A stretch of 64,000 bases of DNA from VAXT01 sp963850415 (GTDB taxonomy: Bacteria > Actinomycetota > Thermoleophilia > Gaiellales > Gaiellaceae): the NCBI GenBank assembly GCA_963850415.1, contig CAWKLE010000003.1:310001-374000 (forward strand). The letters are read 5' to 3'. The notes under the pieces are model-generated. The model was not told the origin of the DNA and ran no database searches. It worked only from the letters and a program-made list of their open reading frames with translations. The position numbers were made by a program, and so were the translations under genes. Shown here in pieces: positions 17,288-24,183 of the stretch (positions within the stretch are counted from its first letter, which is position 1; each line of letters starts with the position of its first letter).

Positions 17288-17325
17288 GTTGACTTCTATA
17301 GCAGTCCTGCTATCATAGCAACTAT
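17288..17325 (+). promoter_or_regulatory. Promoter with two adjacent palindromes
   Basis: TTGACT (17288-17293), a 16-bp spacer and TATCAT (17310-17315) form a promoter for the membrane-protein gene at 17329. The spacer carries ATAGCA-gtcc-TGCTAT (17297-17312), and the next bases form CATAG-caa-CTATG (17313-17325). A dimeric repressor could cover the core promoter. No regulator gene is adjacent, so the factor is unknown. Confidence 0.6.
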
Positions 17326-17328
17326 GCG

Positions 17329-18369
17329 ATGGAGTTCTCCGTGAACCGCGAGCGATTCGTCGCCGAAGCCGGCCAGGTCGGCATCGAGCGCAGTGCAGCG
17401 CTCTCGCTCTTCGAGCGGCTCTACGCGACGCCCGAGCGCGGCTCCGAGCTCTCCCGAAACGGCACTCCGCTCACCGAACAGACCCGGCTCTCGCGCACCG
17501 TCCAGGTGTTCGTAGGACTCGGCGTCCTGCTCGTGATCGGAGCCCACGCGTGGTGGTCGACCAAGGGCTACCAGGCGATGGGGATCGGGATCGTCCTCGC
17601 CCTGACGCTGCTCTGGCAGGCTGGCTTCCTGTGGGCCGCCGAGTGGGCGAAGCGCGCCCGCTACGGGCTGCTCGAGTCCGGCTTTGCGGCGATCGTCGCC
17701 TTCTACACGCCGCTGACGATCTTCTCGGTCGAGAAGCTGCTCGGCGTCGACTTCGAGCACGGCAACTACCAGGACTTCTACCCGTGGATCTCGGGCGGCT
17801 GGGTCCTCATGGAGATCGGCTCGATCGCGGTCGCCGCGGCGCTCCTCTACCGCTACCGGCGCCCGTTCCTGACGCTGCCGCTGACTCTCTTCACCGGCTT
17901 CCTGCTCATGGACGGAACGGTTCGGATCCTCGGCGGCTTCGACGACGACACGCTCCTCAAGCGCGTCGTGCTCGCGGGCGGGATCGTCATCGGGCTCGCC
18001 GGCGTGCTCCTCGACTACAAGGGCTGGCGCCGGTTCGCGTTCTGGCCGCACGTGACGTCGATCTGGCTGATCGCCTGGGGCCTGCCGCTCTGCACGGACG
18101 AGCGGACGCTGTCGCTCTTCATCGTGGCCGCAGTCGACCTCCTCCTCGGCATCTGGCTCGCGCGGCTCGTCTACCTCGCCGCGGGCGGAATCATCGGCTG
18201 GACCGCGATCAGCATGAACGCACACGGAGCGATGTTCCCCTTCATCCTCATGGCCGGCGGGATTCTGTTCATCGTCACCGCGATCTGGCTCGCGAAGGCC
18301 GACAGCCCGCTGCGCCGCTGGCTCGATGAGCGCACACTGCCCGCCCCACAGCGGGACCTGGCCTACTAG
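17329..18369 (+). CDS. Polytopic membrane protein, 346 aa, function unknown
   Basis: The first ~55 residues are a soluble helical segment (VNRERFVAEAGQVGIERSAALSLFERL), followed by about nine or ten hydrophobic segments from ~residue 62 to the end. This layout resembles DUF2157-type membrane proteins, which begin with a short helical domain, but I am not certain of the family. GTG at 17341 is an alternative start. A tightly overlapped promoter with palindromes precedes it, and the 5' UTR would be only a few bases. The TAG stop interlocks with that of nadM through CTAG at 18366-18369. Confidence 0.75.
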   Translation: MEFSVNRERFVAEAGQVGIERSAALSLFERLYATPERGSELSRNGTPLTEQTRLSRTVQVFVGLGVLLVIGAHAWWSTKGYQAMGIGIVLALTLLWQAGFLWAAEWAKRARYGLLESGFAAIVAFYTPLTIFSVEKLLGVDFEHGNYQDFYPWISGGWVLMEIGSIAVAAALLYRYRRPFLTLPLTLFTGFLLMDGTVRILGGFDDDTLLKRVVLAGGIVIGLAGVLLDYKGWRRFAFWPHVTSIWLIAWGLPLCTDERTLSLFIVAAVDLLLGIWLARLVYLAAGGIIGWTAISMNAHGAMFPFILMAGGILFIVTAIWLAKADSPLRRWLDERTLPAPQRDLAY

Positions 18370-18893
18370 ACAGCGACGCGGTCGAGGTCGCGCAGGACGC
18401 GCGCCACGCCGGGCGGCACGAGCGGCTCCCACTCGCCCCCGGAGCGCATGGCAGCCCGGACGTCGGCCCCGGAGAGCTGCTTCTCGGCGCCCTCATCGAG
18501 GACGACGACCTCGTATCCGGCCGCGCACAGGCGCTCGTGCTTCTCGCCTCCCCACGCTGAGAAGAGGCGCAGGTACTGCGTGATCCCCTCCGGAACGTAC
18601 GCGCCCCACAGATCCGGCTCGTTGACGGGAAACGGGATCACGTGCACGCGCTCCGGATCGAGGCCAAGATCGCCGGCGGCCGCCTTCACCATCAGCAGGC
18701 GCTCGTCGTACGTGTACGGATTCGACTCAGGCAGGTGCCTCGCCGGGTCGCTCGCCTCGGGCAGGATCCGCGCCGGGTCCGGGTTCGTGATCCCGACCCA
18801 CAGCTCGTCCGAGTGCTCGGCCGCCCCGCGCATGTACTCGAGGTGGCCGTTGTGGAACGGCTGGAAGCGCCCGTGAATCATTCCCCGCTTCAT
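18366..18893 (-). CDS. nadM: Nicotinamide-nucleotide adenylyltransferase, archaeal NadM type
   Basis: A 175-residue nucleotidyltransferase joining NMN (or NaMN) and ATP to form NAD precursors. The HxGH-type motif is in GRFQPFHNGHLEYM at the N-terminus, and the second signature LSGADVRAAM is near residue 143-152, the place of ISxTxxR in the superfamily. Length and motifs fit the archaeal NadM group rather than bacterial NadD. The window also holds the glutamine-dependent NAD synthase (26848), which works in the same pathway, but the genes are not linked. Confidence 0.9.
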   Translation of the reverse strand: MKRGMIHGRFQPFHNGHLEYMRGAAEHSDELWVGITNPDPARILPEASDPARHLPESNPYTYDERLLMVKAAAGDLGLDPERVHVIPFPVNEPDLWGAYVPEGITQYLRLFSAWGGEKHERLCAAGYEVVVLDEGAEKQLSGADVRAAMRSGGEWEPLVPPGVARVLRDLDRVAV

Positions 18894-18907
18894 GGCGGAC
18901 GGGAAAC

Positions 18908-19945
18908 CTAGACGACTACGACGCCGGAGCCCTCTTCAACCCGGCCGACGCGGCGCAGGAAGAGGCGCTTCGAGGTGAACTCGGCCTCGAGCACGGCGCC
19001 CTGCTCGGACGGAAGCGCGACGAGCAACCCGCCGGCCGTCTGCGGGTCGTAGCCGAGCGCGACGAGCGTCTCGGGCACCTCGCGGAGCGTCAGGTGCCGT
19101 CCGGCGAAGTCGCGGTTGCGCGGATCGCCGGTCGTGCGGACTCGCTTGCGCGCGAGGTCGAGCGCACCGTCGATCGCCGGGAAGCGCTCCGACTCGAGCG
19201 TGATCCGGACACCGCTCCGCTCGGCCATCTCATGAACGTGCCCGAAGAGGCCGAAGCCGGTTACATCGGTGACGGCGTTCACTTTGTGGGAGCGCAGCAC
19301 GTCGGCCGCGTTCCTGTTCAGCGTCTTCATCCAGCCGACGGCGCGCTCGAGCTGCTGCGTACCGATCGCGCCTTGCTTGTGCCCCGACATGATCAGTCCT
19401 GTTCCGAGCGGCTTCGTCACGTAGACCGCGTCGCCCGGCTGGGCGGATGACTTCGTCCAGATTCCGTCAGGGTGAACCGTGCCGACGACCGCGAGGCCGT
19501 ACTTCGGCTCGTCGTCGCGAATCGTGTGCCCGCCGGCCAGGAGACCGCCGGCTGCGCGGACCTGCTCGTCGGCCGCAGCGAAGATCTGGCCCAGCATCTC
19601 GATCGGCAACTCCTCGGGGAAGGCGGCGATCGACAGCGCGAGCAACGGTGTGCCGCCCATCGCGAAGACGTCGTTCAACGCGTTCGTCGCCGCGATCGAG
19701 CCGTAGTCCGCCGGGTCGTCGACGATCGGCGGGAAGAAGTCGAGCGTGAAGATCAGCGCGCGCTCGTCGTCCAGCTTGTACACGGCCGCGTCGTCGGCCG
19801 GGGCCAGCCCGACGAGGAGGTTCTCGGCCTCGACCGGCACGAAGCCGGCCAGGAGCTGCTCCAGGCGGGCAGCCGGGTATTTCGCGGCACACCCTCCGCA
19901 GGAGGCGAGGTCTGTGAGCTTCACGTCAGCTGCGTTGAGATCCAA
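18908..19945 (-). CDS. selD: Selenide, water dikinase (selenophosphate synthetase)
   Basis: Makes selenophosphate from selenide and ATP for selenocysteine or selenouridine. The N-terminal glycine-rich loop is CGGCAAKYP, with Cys19 in the catalytic Cys/Sec position and Lys22 three residues on, so this is the Cys form. Further signatures are APADDAAVY, FTLDFFPPIVDDP, NALNDVFAMGG, and GGHTIRDDEPKYGLAVVG. I start at TTG 19945, preceded at 6 nt by GGGAG; the frame stays open to a TTG at 20023, which adds a non-conserved stretch. Length is then 345 aa, normal for SelD. No selA, selB or selC is visible in the window. Confidence 0.9.
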   Translation of the reverse strand: MDLNAADVKLTDLASCGGCAAKYPAARLEQLLAGFVPVEAENLLVGLAPADDAAVYKLDDERALIFTLDFFPPIVDDPADYGSIAATNALNDVFAMGGTPLLALSIAAFPEELPIEMLGQIFAAADEQVRAAGGLLAGGHTIRDDEPKYGLAVVGTVHPDGIWTKSSAQPGDAVYVTKPLGTGLIMSGHKQGAIGTQQLERAVGWMKTLNRNAADVLRSHKVNAVTDVTGFGLFGHVHEMAERSGVRITLESERFPAIDGALDLARKRVRTTGDPRNRDFAGRHLTLREVPETLVALGYDPQTAGGLLVALPSEQGAVLEAEFTSKRLFLRRVGRVEEGSGVVVV

Positions 19946-20009
19946 CAGGGCTCCCCGGGACGGCGGACTGTAGCTGCAAGAACGCGCGATCGCGGAGACG
20001 CATTCCCCG

Positions 20010-20122
20010 AAGCCCGGCTGCAAAACCAGGGCTTTTCCGGATCCCGTCGAACGCGGTGGAAAAGAAAAGCTCCTCCTCTCCCCTGACAGCGGCGACGGTC
20101 TCGAATCGTCGCCGCTTCTTTT
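20010..20122 (+). terminator. Two + strand hairpins with T-tracts, no assigned transcript
   Basis: AAGCCC (20010-20015) pairs with GGGCTT (20029-20034), followed by TT. A stronger hairpin, GCGGCGACG (20089-20097) with CGTCGCCGC (20107-20115), is followed by TTCTTTT (20116-20122), a classic intrinsic terminator on the + strand. All neighbouring genes here are on the minus strand, so the terminated RNA would be antisense to, or upstream of, selD. In the minus direction the second hairpin could still end the regulator-peptide operon, but no T-tract follows there. Confidence 0.5.
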
Positions 20123-20201
20123 GGCCCAGGGCGCGGCGAACCGCCGACCCCACGCCTTACGAAGAGAGCACGCCTATCGCCCCGCAGAGAGGCTCAGTGC
20201 C

Positions 20202-20297
20202 TCAGGGACCGTCCCACCAGCTGTCCGGCATCCACTCGCCGAACACCAACGCCAGCTGGCACGCCAGAATCACGAGGAAGATGAGTTTTGCGCGCAA
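20202..20297 (-). CDS. 31-aa exported-peptide ORF, candidate signalling peptide
   Basis: It lies directly behind the HTH-TPR regulator gene. The Shine-Dalgarno GGGAGG (20311-20306) is 8 nt before TTG at 20297; the in-frame GTG at 20306 is a second possible start. The product has a short basic N-terminus (MRAK), a 16-residue hydrophobic core (LIFLVILACQLALVFG) and a polar aromatic tail, EWMPDSWWDGP. That is a signal-peptide or single-TM layout with a releasable C-terminus. The SWW motif resembles the double-Trp of streptococcal ComS/XIP and some SHP pheromones, whose receptors are also HTH-TPR proteins. Secretion and signalling are inferences. Confidence 0.55.
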   Translation of the reverse strand: MRAKLIFLVILACQLALVFGEWMPDSWWDGP

Positions 20298-20315
20298 TGC
20301 GTTCACCTCCCTCCT

Positions 20316-21665
20316 CTAGAACCTGACGTCCTGGAGCGCGTCAGCCGCGTTCCGGTAGTGACGCGCCGCCAAGCGGTCGTCGCCCCTGCGAGCGGCGAGG
20401 TCGCCGAGGGCGATCCAGGCGCGCGCGCGGTGGCTGGCAGATGACAACTGCTCGAAGCTGTCGTCAGCGGCCTTGAACGCCTCCTCGGCGTCATCGAGGC
20501 GCCCCTGTTCCATGAGCGCCCGGCCTAGGACGAGCTGTGAGGGACCGATCTCGTGGAGGAAGTCGACGCGCCCATCGAGCAGCGACAATGCCTGGCGTGC
20601 GAACCGCTCCGCCTGCTCGAAGTCGTTCAACTCGAGATGGACGGCGGCCAGTGAGCCGGTCGCCTGTGCTGCCTCCTCCTTGCTGTCGGCGTCGAGCGCG
20701 GTCGAGTACGAGGACTTCAGGTACTCGATCGCCTGCTCCGGCTTGCCGAGCATGAGGTTGAGGCCGCCGAGGTTGTTCAGCAGGCCGGCGAGGTTCCGCT
20801 GGTCGTTCAGCTCCTCGTACACGCTCTTCGCGCGCTCTGCGTAGTTGCGGGCGAGGACCCAGTGGCCCATGCGCTCGGCGACGAGCGAGGCCTGGACGTA
20901 GACGTTCGCCATCGTCGGGCTGTCGTCGAGCGACTGGGCGAGCTCGAGTGCGTGCTCGACGTCCTCGCGCGCGGCTTCGAGGTCGCGCTGGCGGCGGTAG
21001 CAGCGCGAGCGGTAGGCAAGAATGTTCGAACGGAGGAGATCGCAGGGGAGCTCGGATCCCTCGGCGACCGCGTACGCCTCGTTGAAGAGGCCGACGGCGG
21101 TCGAGATGCTCGAAAGCTTGTAGCGGCAGACACCGAGCCGGTAGAGGATCTCTGCGCGGTCGAGATCCGAGAACGGCTCGTGCTCAGTGACAGTCCTCGC
21201 GCGCGTGAGCAACTCGAGTGCCTCGCGAACCTCGCCCTTGTGCATCCGCGCCCACGCCTCGCCGGAGAGCAGACGGGCCTCGAGCTCGGCGGCGCCGGTC
21301 GCGGCCACAGCCGGGCGAACCTGCTCGAACTCGGTGACGGCCTCTTCGTAGCGGTGCGCCTCGACGAGCGCCTCGGCGCGGGTCAGCGTCGCCTCGACGC
21401 GGCCGCGCTCGTCGGTTGAGACGCCGTTCGCCAGATAGCCGCCGTCGACGCCGAGACGGCTCGCGAGCCACGCGATCGTCTCGCCGGTCGGGCGCGTCTT
21501 GCCGCGCTCGATCTGGCTGACGTACTCCTTCGAGAACCGATCGCCGGCGAGCTCGCTCTGCGTCAGGCCCGCGGCGATGCGCAGCTGGCGCAGGCGCTCG
21601 CCGAGCCGAAGGGCTGCGGGACGCGCGGCCTGCGCGACGGACGTCGGGGGCGTGGATCGACTCAA
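20316..21665 (-). CDS. HTH (XRE)-TPR transcriptional regulator, RRNPP-like architecture
   Basis: A 449-residue protein with an N-terminal XRE-type helix-turn-helix (LGERLRQLRIAAGLTQSELA, then FSKEYVSQIERGKTRPTGETI, residues ~21-65), followed from ~residue 95 to the end by tandem tetratricopeptide repeats (for example DRAEILYRLGVCRYKLSSI and ARAWIALGDLAARRGDDRLA). This layout is shared by the Rap/NprR/PlcR/PrgX and Rgg/ComR regulators that bind short peptides in the TPR groove. The start used is TTG at 21665. Its stop TAG (20318-20316) runs straight into the ribosome-binding site of the peptide ORF. Five GTCAAGT-like boxes precede or overlap the start, suggesting autoregulation. Confidence 0.85.
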   Translation of the reverse strand: MSRSTPPTSVAQAARPAALRLGERLRQLRIAAGLTQSELAGDRFSKEYVSQIERGKTRPTGETIAWLASRLGVDGGYLANGVSTDERGRVEATLTRAEALVEAHRYEEAVTEFEQVRPAVAATGAAELEARLLSGEAWARMHKGEVREALELLTRARTVTEHEPFSDLDRAEILYRLGVCRYKLSSISTAVGLFNEAYAVAEGSELPCDLLRSNILAYRSRCYRRQRDLEAAREDVEHALELAQSLDDSPTMANVYVQASLVAERMGHWVLARNYAERAKSVYEELNDQRNLAGLLNNLGGLNLMLGKPEQAIEYLKSSYSTALDADSKEEAAQATGSLAAVHLELNDFEQAERFARQALSLLDGRVDFLHEIGPSQLVLGRALMEQGRLDDAEEAFKAADDSFEQLSSASHRARAWIALGDLAARRGDDRLAARHYRNAADALQDVRF

Positions 21666-21835
21666 GTGGCGGCTACTTCCATGGCACAGTCAAGCGCACG
21701 CTTCACCTTTCCGCAAGGACCTTCCTGGACAGATCCCCCGAAAGGGTGGTATTTACGGGGAAACACGGGTCAAGTAGCCAAATGCAAAATCACTTGACTG
21801 AGCTACTTGACTTCCCGTGAGACCGTCTCTATTGT
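21659..21835. promoter_or_regulatory. Five GTCAAGT boxes and divergent promoter region
   Basis: Copies of a GTCAAGTAGC-like box lie at 21659-21669 (CTCAAGTGGC), 21688-21697 (GTCAAGCGC), 21768-21778 (GGTCAAGTAGC), and on the minus strand at 21791-21800 (CAGTCAAGTG) and 21802-21813 (AAGTCAAGTAGC). The last contains TTGACT (21807-21812), which with TATTGT (21830-21835, 17-bp spacer) forms a strong + promoter. Box 3 read on the minus strand holds TTGACC, a possible -35 for the regulator gene. Boxes 3 and 5 are arms of a larger inverted repeat extending to CACGGG/CCCGTG. Confidence 0.7.
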
Positions 21836-21841
21836 GAGTCC

Positions 21842-22042
21842 ACCTTGCAGGGATGGCCATACGCCAGACCGTTCCTGCTAGGGGCGCGCCAGATGTGGCG
21901 ACGTAAAGGCCCGGAGGCATTGGCTGGGCCGCAGAGCCAACAGCCTCCGGGCCGTCGCCTCTCAAGCGCGTAGGGGTGGTGGGTTTTCTCGCCGCTGAGG
22001 GATGAGCCCCCGGGGCCGCAGCCGGGGGCTCTCCCTTTTCTT
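21842..22042 (+). ncRNA. Candidate short structured RNA divergent from the HTH-TPR gene
   Basis: Bounded by the TTGACT/TATTGT promoter (predicted start near 21842) and an intrinsic terminator ending near 22042, giving about 200 nt. A strong hairpin, GGCCCGGAGGC (21908-21918) with GCCTCCGGGCC (21943-21953), encloses a second stem, TTGGCT/AGCCAA. A mini-ORF of 26 codons (ATG 21893 to TAG 21973, MWRRKGPEALAGPQSQ...) has AGGGG 8 nt upstream, so the RNA might be a short mRNA instead. A 17-codon ORF at 21853 and a short GTG ORF near 21976 are weaker. No known RNA family is recognised. Confidence 0.5.
22004..22042 (+). terminator. Intrinsic terminator of the short RNA
   Basis: GAGCCCCCGG (22004-22013) pairs exactly with CCGGGGGCTC (22022-22031) across an 8-nt loop, followed by TCCCTTTTCTT. 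This is one of the clearest rho-independent terminators in the window and has no protein gene upstream on its strand until the mini-ORFs at 21853-21973. Confidence 0.75.
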
Positions 22043-22065
22043 GGGGAGCCCCGAGCCGATCGAGC

Positions 22066-22692
22066 TCAGATGTCGAGTGTGTCCGGGATGTCAGGCATGT
22101 CCTCGAGCCCGGTCATCCAGCGGCGCCGCTGCGTGACGATCGCGGGAAAGTCGTCGTGGATCAGCCCCCCGACGCGACGGCCGACGGTACCGAGCAGGCC
22201 GATCGCGAGGAAGATCCACGCCTCGGGGCTCGCCTCGCGGTCGGGATAGACGCCGCCGGCCTCCTGCGAGCGGCGGATCACGTCGGTCACGTAGTCGTGC
22301 ACCTCGCGCATTTGCTTGCGGAGGAACTTCCGGATCACGGCGTCGTCGCTCGCCTCGGTGAGCGCCTGCACCCAGAGGTCCGCGCAGCGCACCTTCGGGT
22401 CCTTCGCCTCGAAGTACGCCTGCCCCATGGCGCCGACCCAGAGCCGCGGGTCCGGCTCGGCCTCGACGGCCGCGTCCCACAGGATCCGTAGACGGCGCCA
22501 CGACTCCTCGAGAACGGCGAGATAGAGGTCGCGCTTCGACGCGAAGTGGCGGTAGAGGACAGGCTCGGTGACTCCGGCCGTCCGCGCGATCTGGGCGGTC
22601 GTCGTCCCGCGGTAGCTCCCGCCGGAGAAGATCCCGCAGGCGGTGTCGAGCACCGCAGCCTTGCGTTCCTCCGCTGGGAGGCGTGTCGCCAC
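22066..22692 (-). CDS. TetR-family transcriptional regulator
   Basis: A 208-residue repressor. The N-terminal HTH (AVLDTACGIFSGGSYRGTTTAQIARTAGVTEPVLYRHFASKRDLYLAVLE is conserved in pattern, residues ~13-62) is typical, and the C-terminal helical ligand domain is of normal size. The GTG start at 22692 lies 4 bases past the stop of the MFS gene, so the two form an operon with the pump first. It probably represses the pump, acting at the palindrome near 24158-24171. Confidence 0.9.
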   Translation of the reverse strand: MATRLPAEERKAAVLDTACGIFSGGSYRGTTTAQIARTAGVTEPVLYRHFASKRDLYLAVLEESWRRLRILWDAAVEAEPDPRLWVGAMGQAYFEAKDPKVRCADLWVQALTEASDDAVIRKFLRKQMREVHDYVTDVIRRSQEAGGVYPDREASPEAWIFLAIGLLGTVGRRVGGLIHDDFPAIVTQRRRWMTGLEDMPDIPDTLDI

Positions 22693-22696
22693 GGCC

Positions 22697-24136
22697 TTAT
22701 GCGCCCTCGAGCGCGGGCTGCGCTTCCGCTTCGGGATGAGCGACTTTGCGAACCGTCGCGACGGCGACGATGGCGCCGACGATCGCGATCCCGGCGGCCA
22801 CGTGCAGTGCGTTGTGGTAGCCCTCGACGAACTGCGCCGGGTAGGCGGGGTTCGTCGGCAGGACGCTGACCGAGGCAGCCACGATCGCGCCCATCAGGGC
22901 GATCCCGAGCGAGCCGCCCACCTGGCGCATGCTGTTCAGGACGGCCGAGCCGACCCCGGCCTTGTCCACCGGGACGGAGCCCATCGCGGCCGCCGTCGTC
23001 GGGGTCATCGCGAGCGACATGCCGAAGCCGCCGAGCACGAGCCCGGGGACGATGTCCCAGAAGCCCGAATCGACGCCCAGAGTCGAGAAGCTCAGCAGCG
23101 AACCGCTGAGCAGGACGAGCCCTGCGCCCATCAGCCAGCGCGAGCCGATCTTGTCCGAGAACCGGCCTGCGAGCGGAGCGACGAACACGATCAGGACTGT
23201 CAACGGCAGAAACGTCGCCCCGGTCTGGATTGGCGAGTAGCCGAGCACCTGTCCCAGGTAGAGCGAGTTGAAGAAGAAGACGCCGAACATGGCGAGCGCC
23301 ACCAGCAGCATCGTCACGTTTGCGCCGGAGAAGGTGGAGTTCTTGAACAGCGAGAGGTCGAGCATCGGCACGCGCTGGCGGTGCTCGAGCACGACGAAAG
23401 TCACGAGCCCGACGGCCGCGACGGCGAAGCTGGCCAGAATCCGCCCGGATGCCCAGCCGTAGTTGTTCCCCTCGATCAAGGCGTACGTCAGCCCGAAGAG
23501 CCCGATGGCCGATGAGAGCAGCCCTGGCAGATCGAGCCGCTGTTCCTGAGACTCGTCACGGGACTCGGTGATGAAAAGGCGGGAGACGACGATGCCCGCG
23601 ATCCCGACCGGGACGTTGATGAAGAAGATCCAGCTCCAGTTGATCTGCTCGGTGAGGATGCCGCCGATCAGCGGTCCGATCGCGAGCGCCATCGCGGACA
23701 CGCCGACCCAGATGCCGATCGCAGTCCCGCGCTGGCGCGGTGGGAAGGTGGCGACGATGATCGAAAGCGTCGCCGGGTTCATCAGCGCCGCTCCGACGCC
23801 CTGCACGACGCGTGCGCCGATCAGGAATCCGGCGCCGTTCGCCAGGCCGCACGCGAGGGAGGAGGCCGTGAAGATCGCCAGGCCGACGATGAAGATCCGC
23901 CGGCGGCCGAGCATGTCGGCAAGCTTGCCGCCCGTGAGCATGAGCACTGCGAAGGTGAGCGCGTAACCGCTGACCACCCACTCGAGCTCGGACTGTGAGA
24001 TGTGCAGGTCGCTTTGGATCGAGGACAGCGCCACGAAGACGACCGTGTTGTCGAGCATGATCATGAACAGCCCGAAGGCGACCGCCCCCAGCGTCCACCA
24101 CTTGCGGTTCTCCTCTGCGAAGATGCGTGCTCGCAC
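22697..24136 (-). CDS. MFS drug-efflux transporter, DHA2 (14-TM, EmrB/QacA) family
   Basis: A 479-residue proton-driven exporter. The N-terminus is cytosolic (FAEENRKWWTL), TM1 carries the DHA2 signature MLDNTVVFVALSSIQSDL, and motif A GGKLADMLGRRRIFIVG follows TM2. Motif C-like GPLIGGILTEQINWSWIFFINVPVG is in TM5. About 14 hydrophobic segments are visible. Substrates are likely hydrophobic toxins or antibiotics. It starts at GTG 24136 and is divergent from an acyl-CoA synthetase gene. Confidence 0.9.
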   Translation of the reverse strand: MRARIFAEENRKWWTLGAVAFGLFMIMLDNTVVFVALSSIQSDLHISQSELEWVVSGYALTFAVLMLTGGKLADMLGRRRIFIVGLAIFTASSLACGLANGAGFLIGARVVQGVGAALMNPATLSIIVATFPPRQRGTAIGIWVGVSAMALAIGPLIGGILTEQINWSWIFFINVPVGIAGIVVSRLFITESRDESQEQRLDLPGLLSSAIGLFGLTYALIEGNNYGWASGRILASFAVAAVGLVTFVVLEHRQRVPMLDLSLFKNSTFSGANVTMLLVALAMFGVFFFNSLYLGQVLGYSPIQTGATFLPLTVLIVFVAPLAGRFSDKIGSRWLMGAGLVLLSGSLLSFSTLGVDSGFWDIVPGLVLGGFGMSLAMTPTTAAAMGSVPVDKAGVGSAVLNSMRQVGGSLGIALMGAIVAASVSVLPTNPAYPAQFVEGYHNALHVAAGIAIVGAIVAVATVRKVAHPEAEAQPALEGA

Positions 24137-24157
24137 GTCCAGACCCCCTCCGGGTGG

Positions 24158-24171
24158 TTAGCGTCCACTAA
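24158..24171. promoter_or_regulatory. Candidate TetR operator
   Basis: TTAG-cgtcca-CTAA is an exact inverted repeat in the 47-bp space between the MFS start (24136) and the divergent acyl-CoA synthetase start (24184), flanked by GGT/ACC that extend the symmetry. Size and place suit a TetR dimer. If bound, it could control both directions. Confidence 0.5.
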
Positions 24172-24183
24172 GTTACCAGAACG

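Noticed and set aside
17296..18432. 378-codon minus frame opposite the membrane protein
   Set aside because: Highly charged complement of a hydrophobic coding sequence; typical shadow.
19995..20125. Possible selenocysteine tRNA (selC) upstream of selD, suggested by several stems and a GGTCTCGAATC T-arm-like sequence
   Set aside because: No UCA anticodon loop (CTTCAAA), no paired acceptor stem and no CCA end could be placed on either strand.
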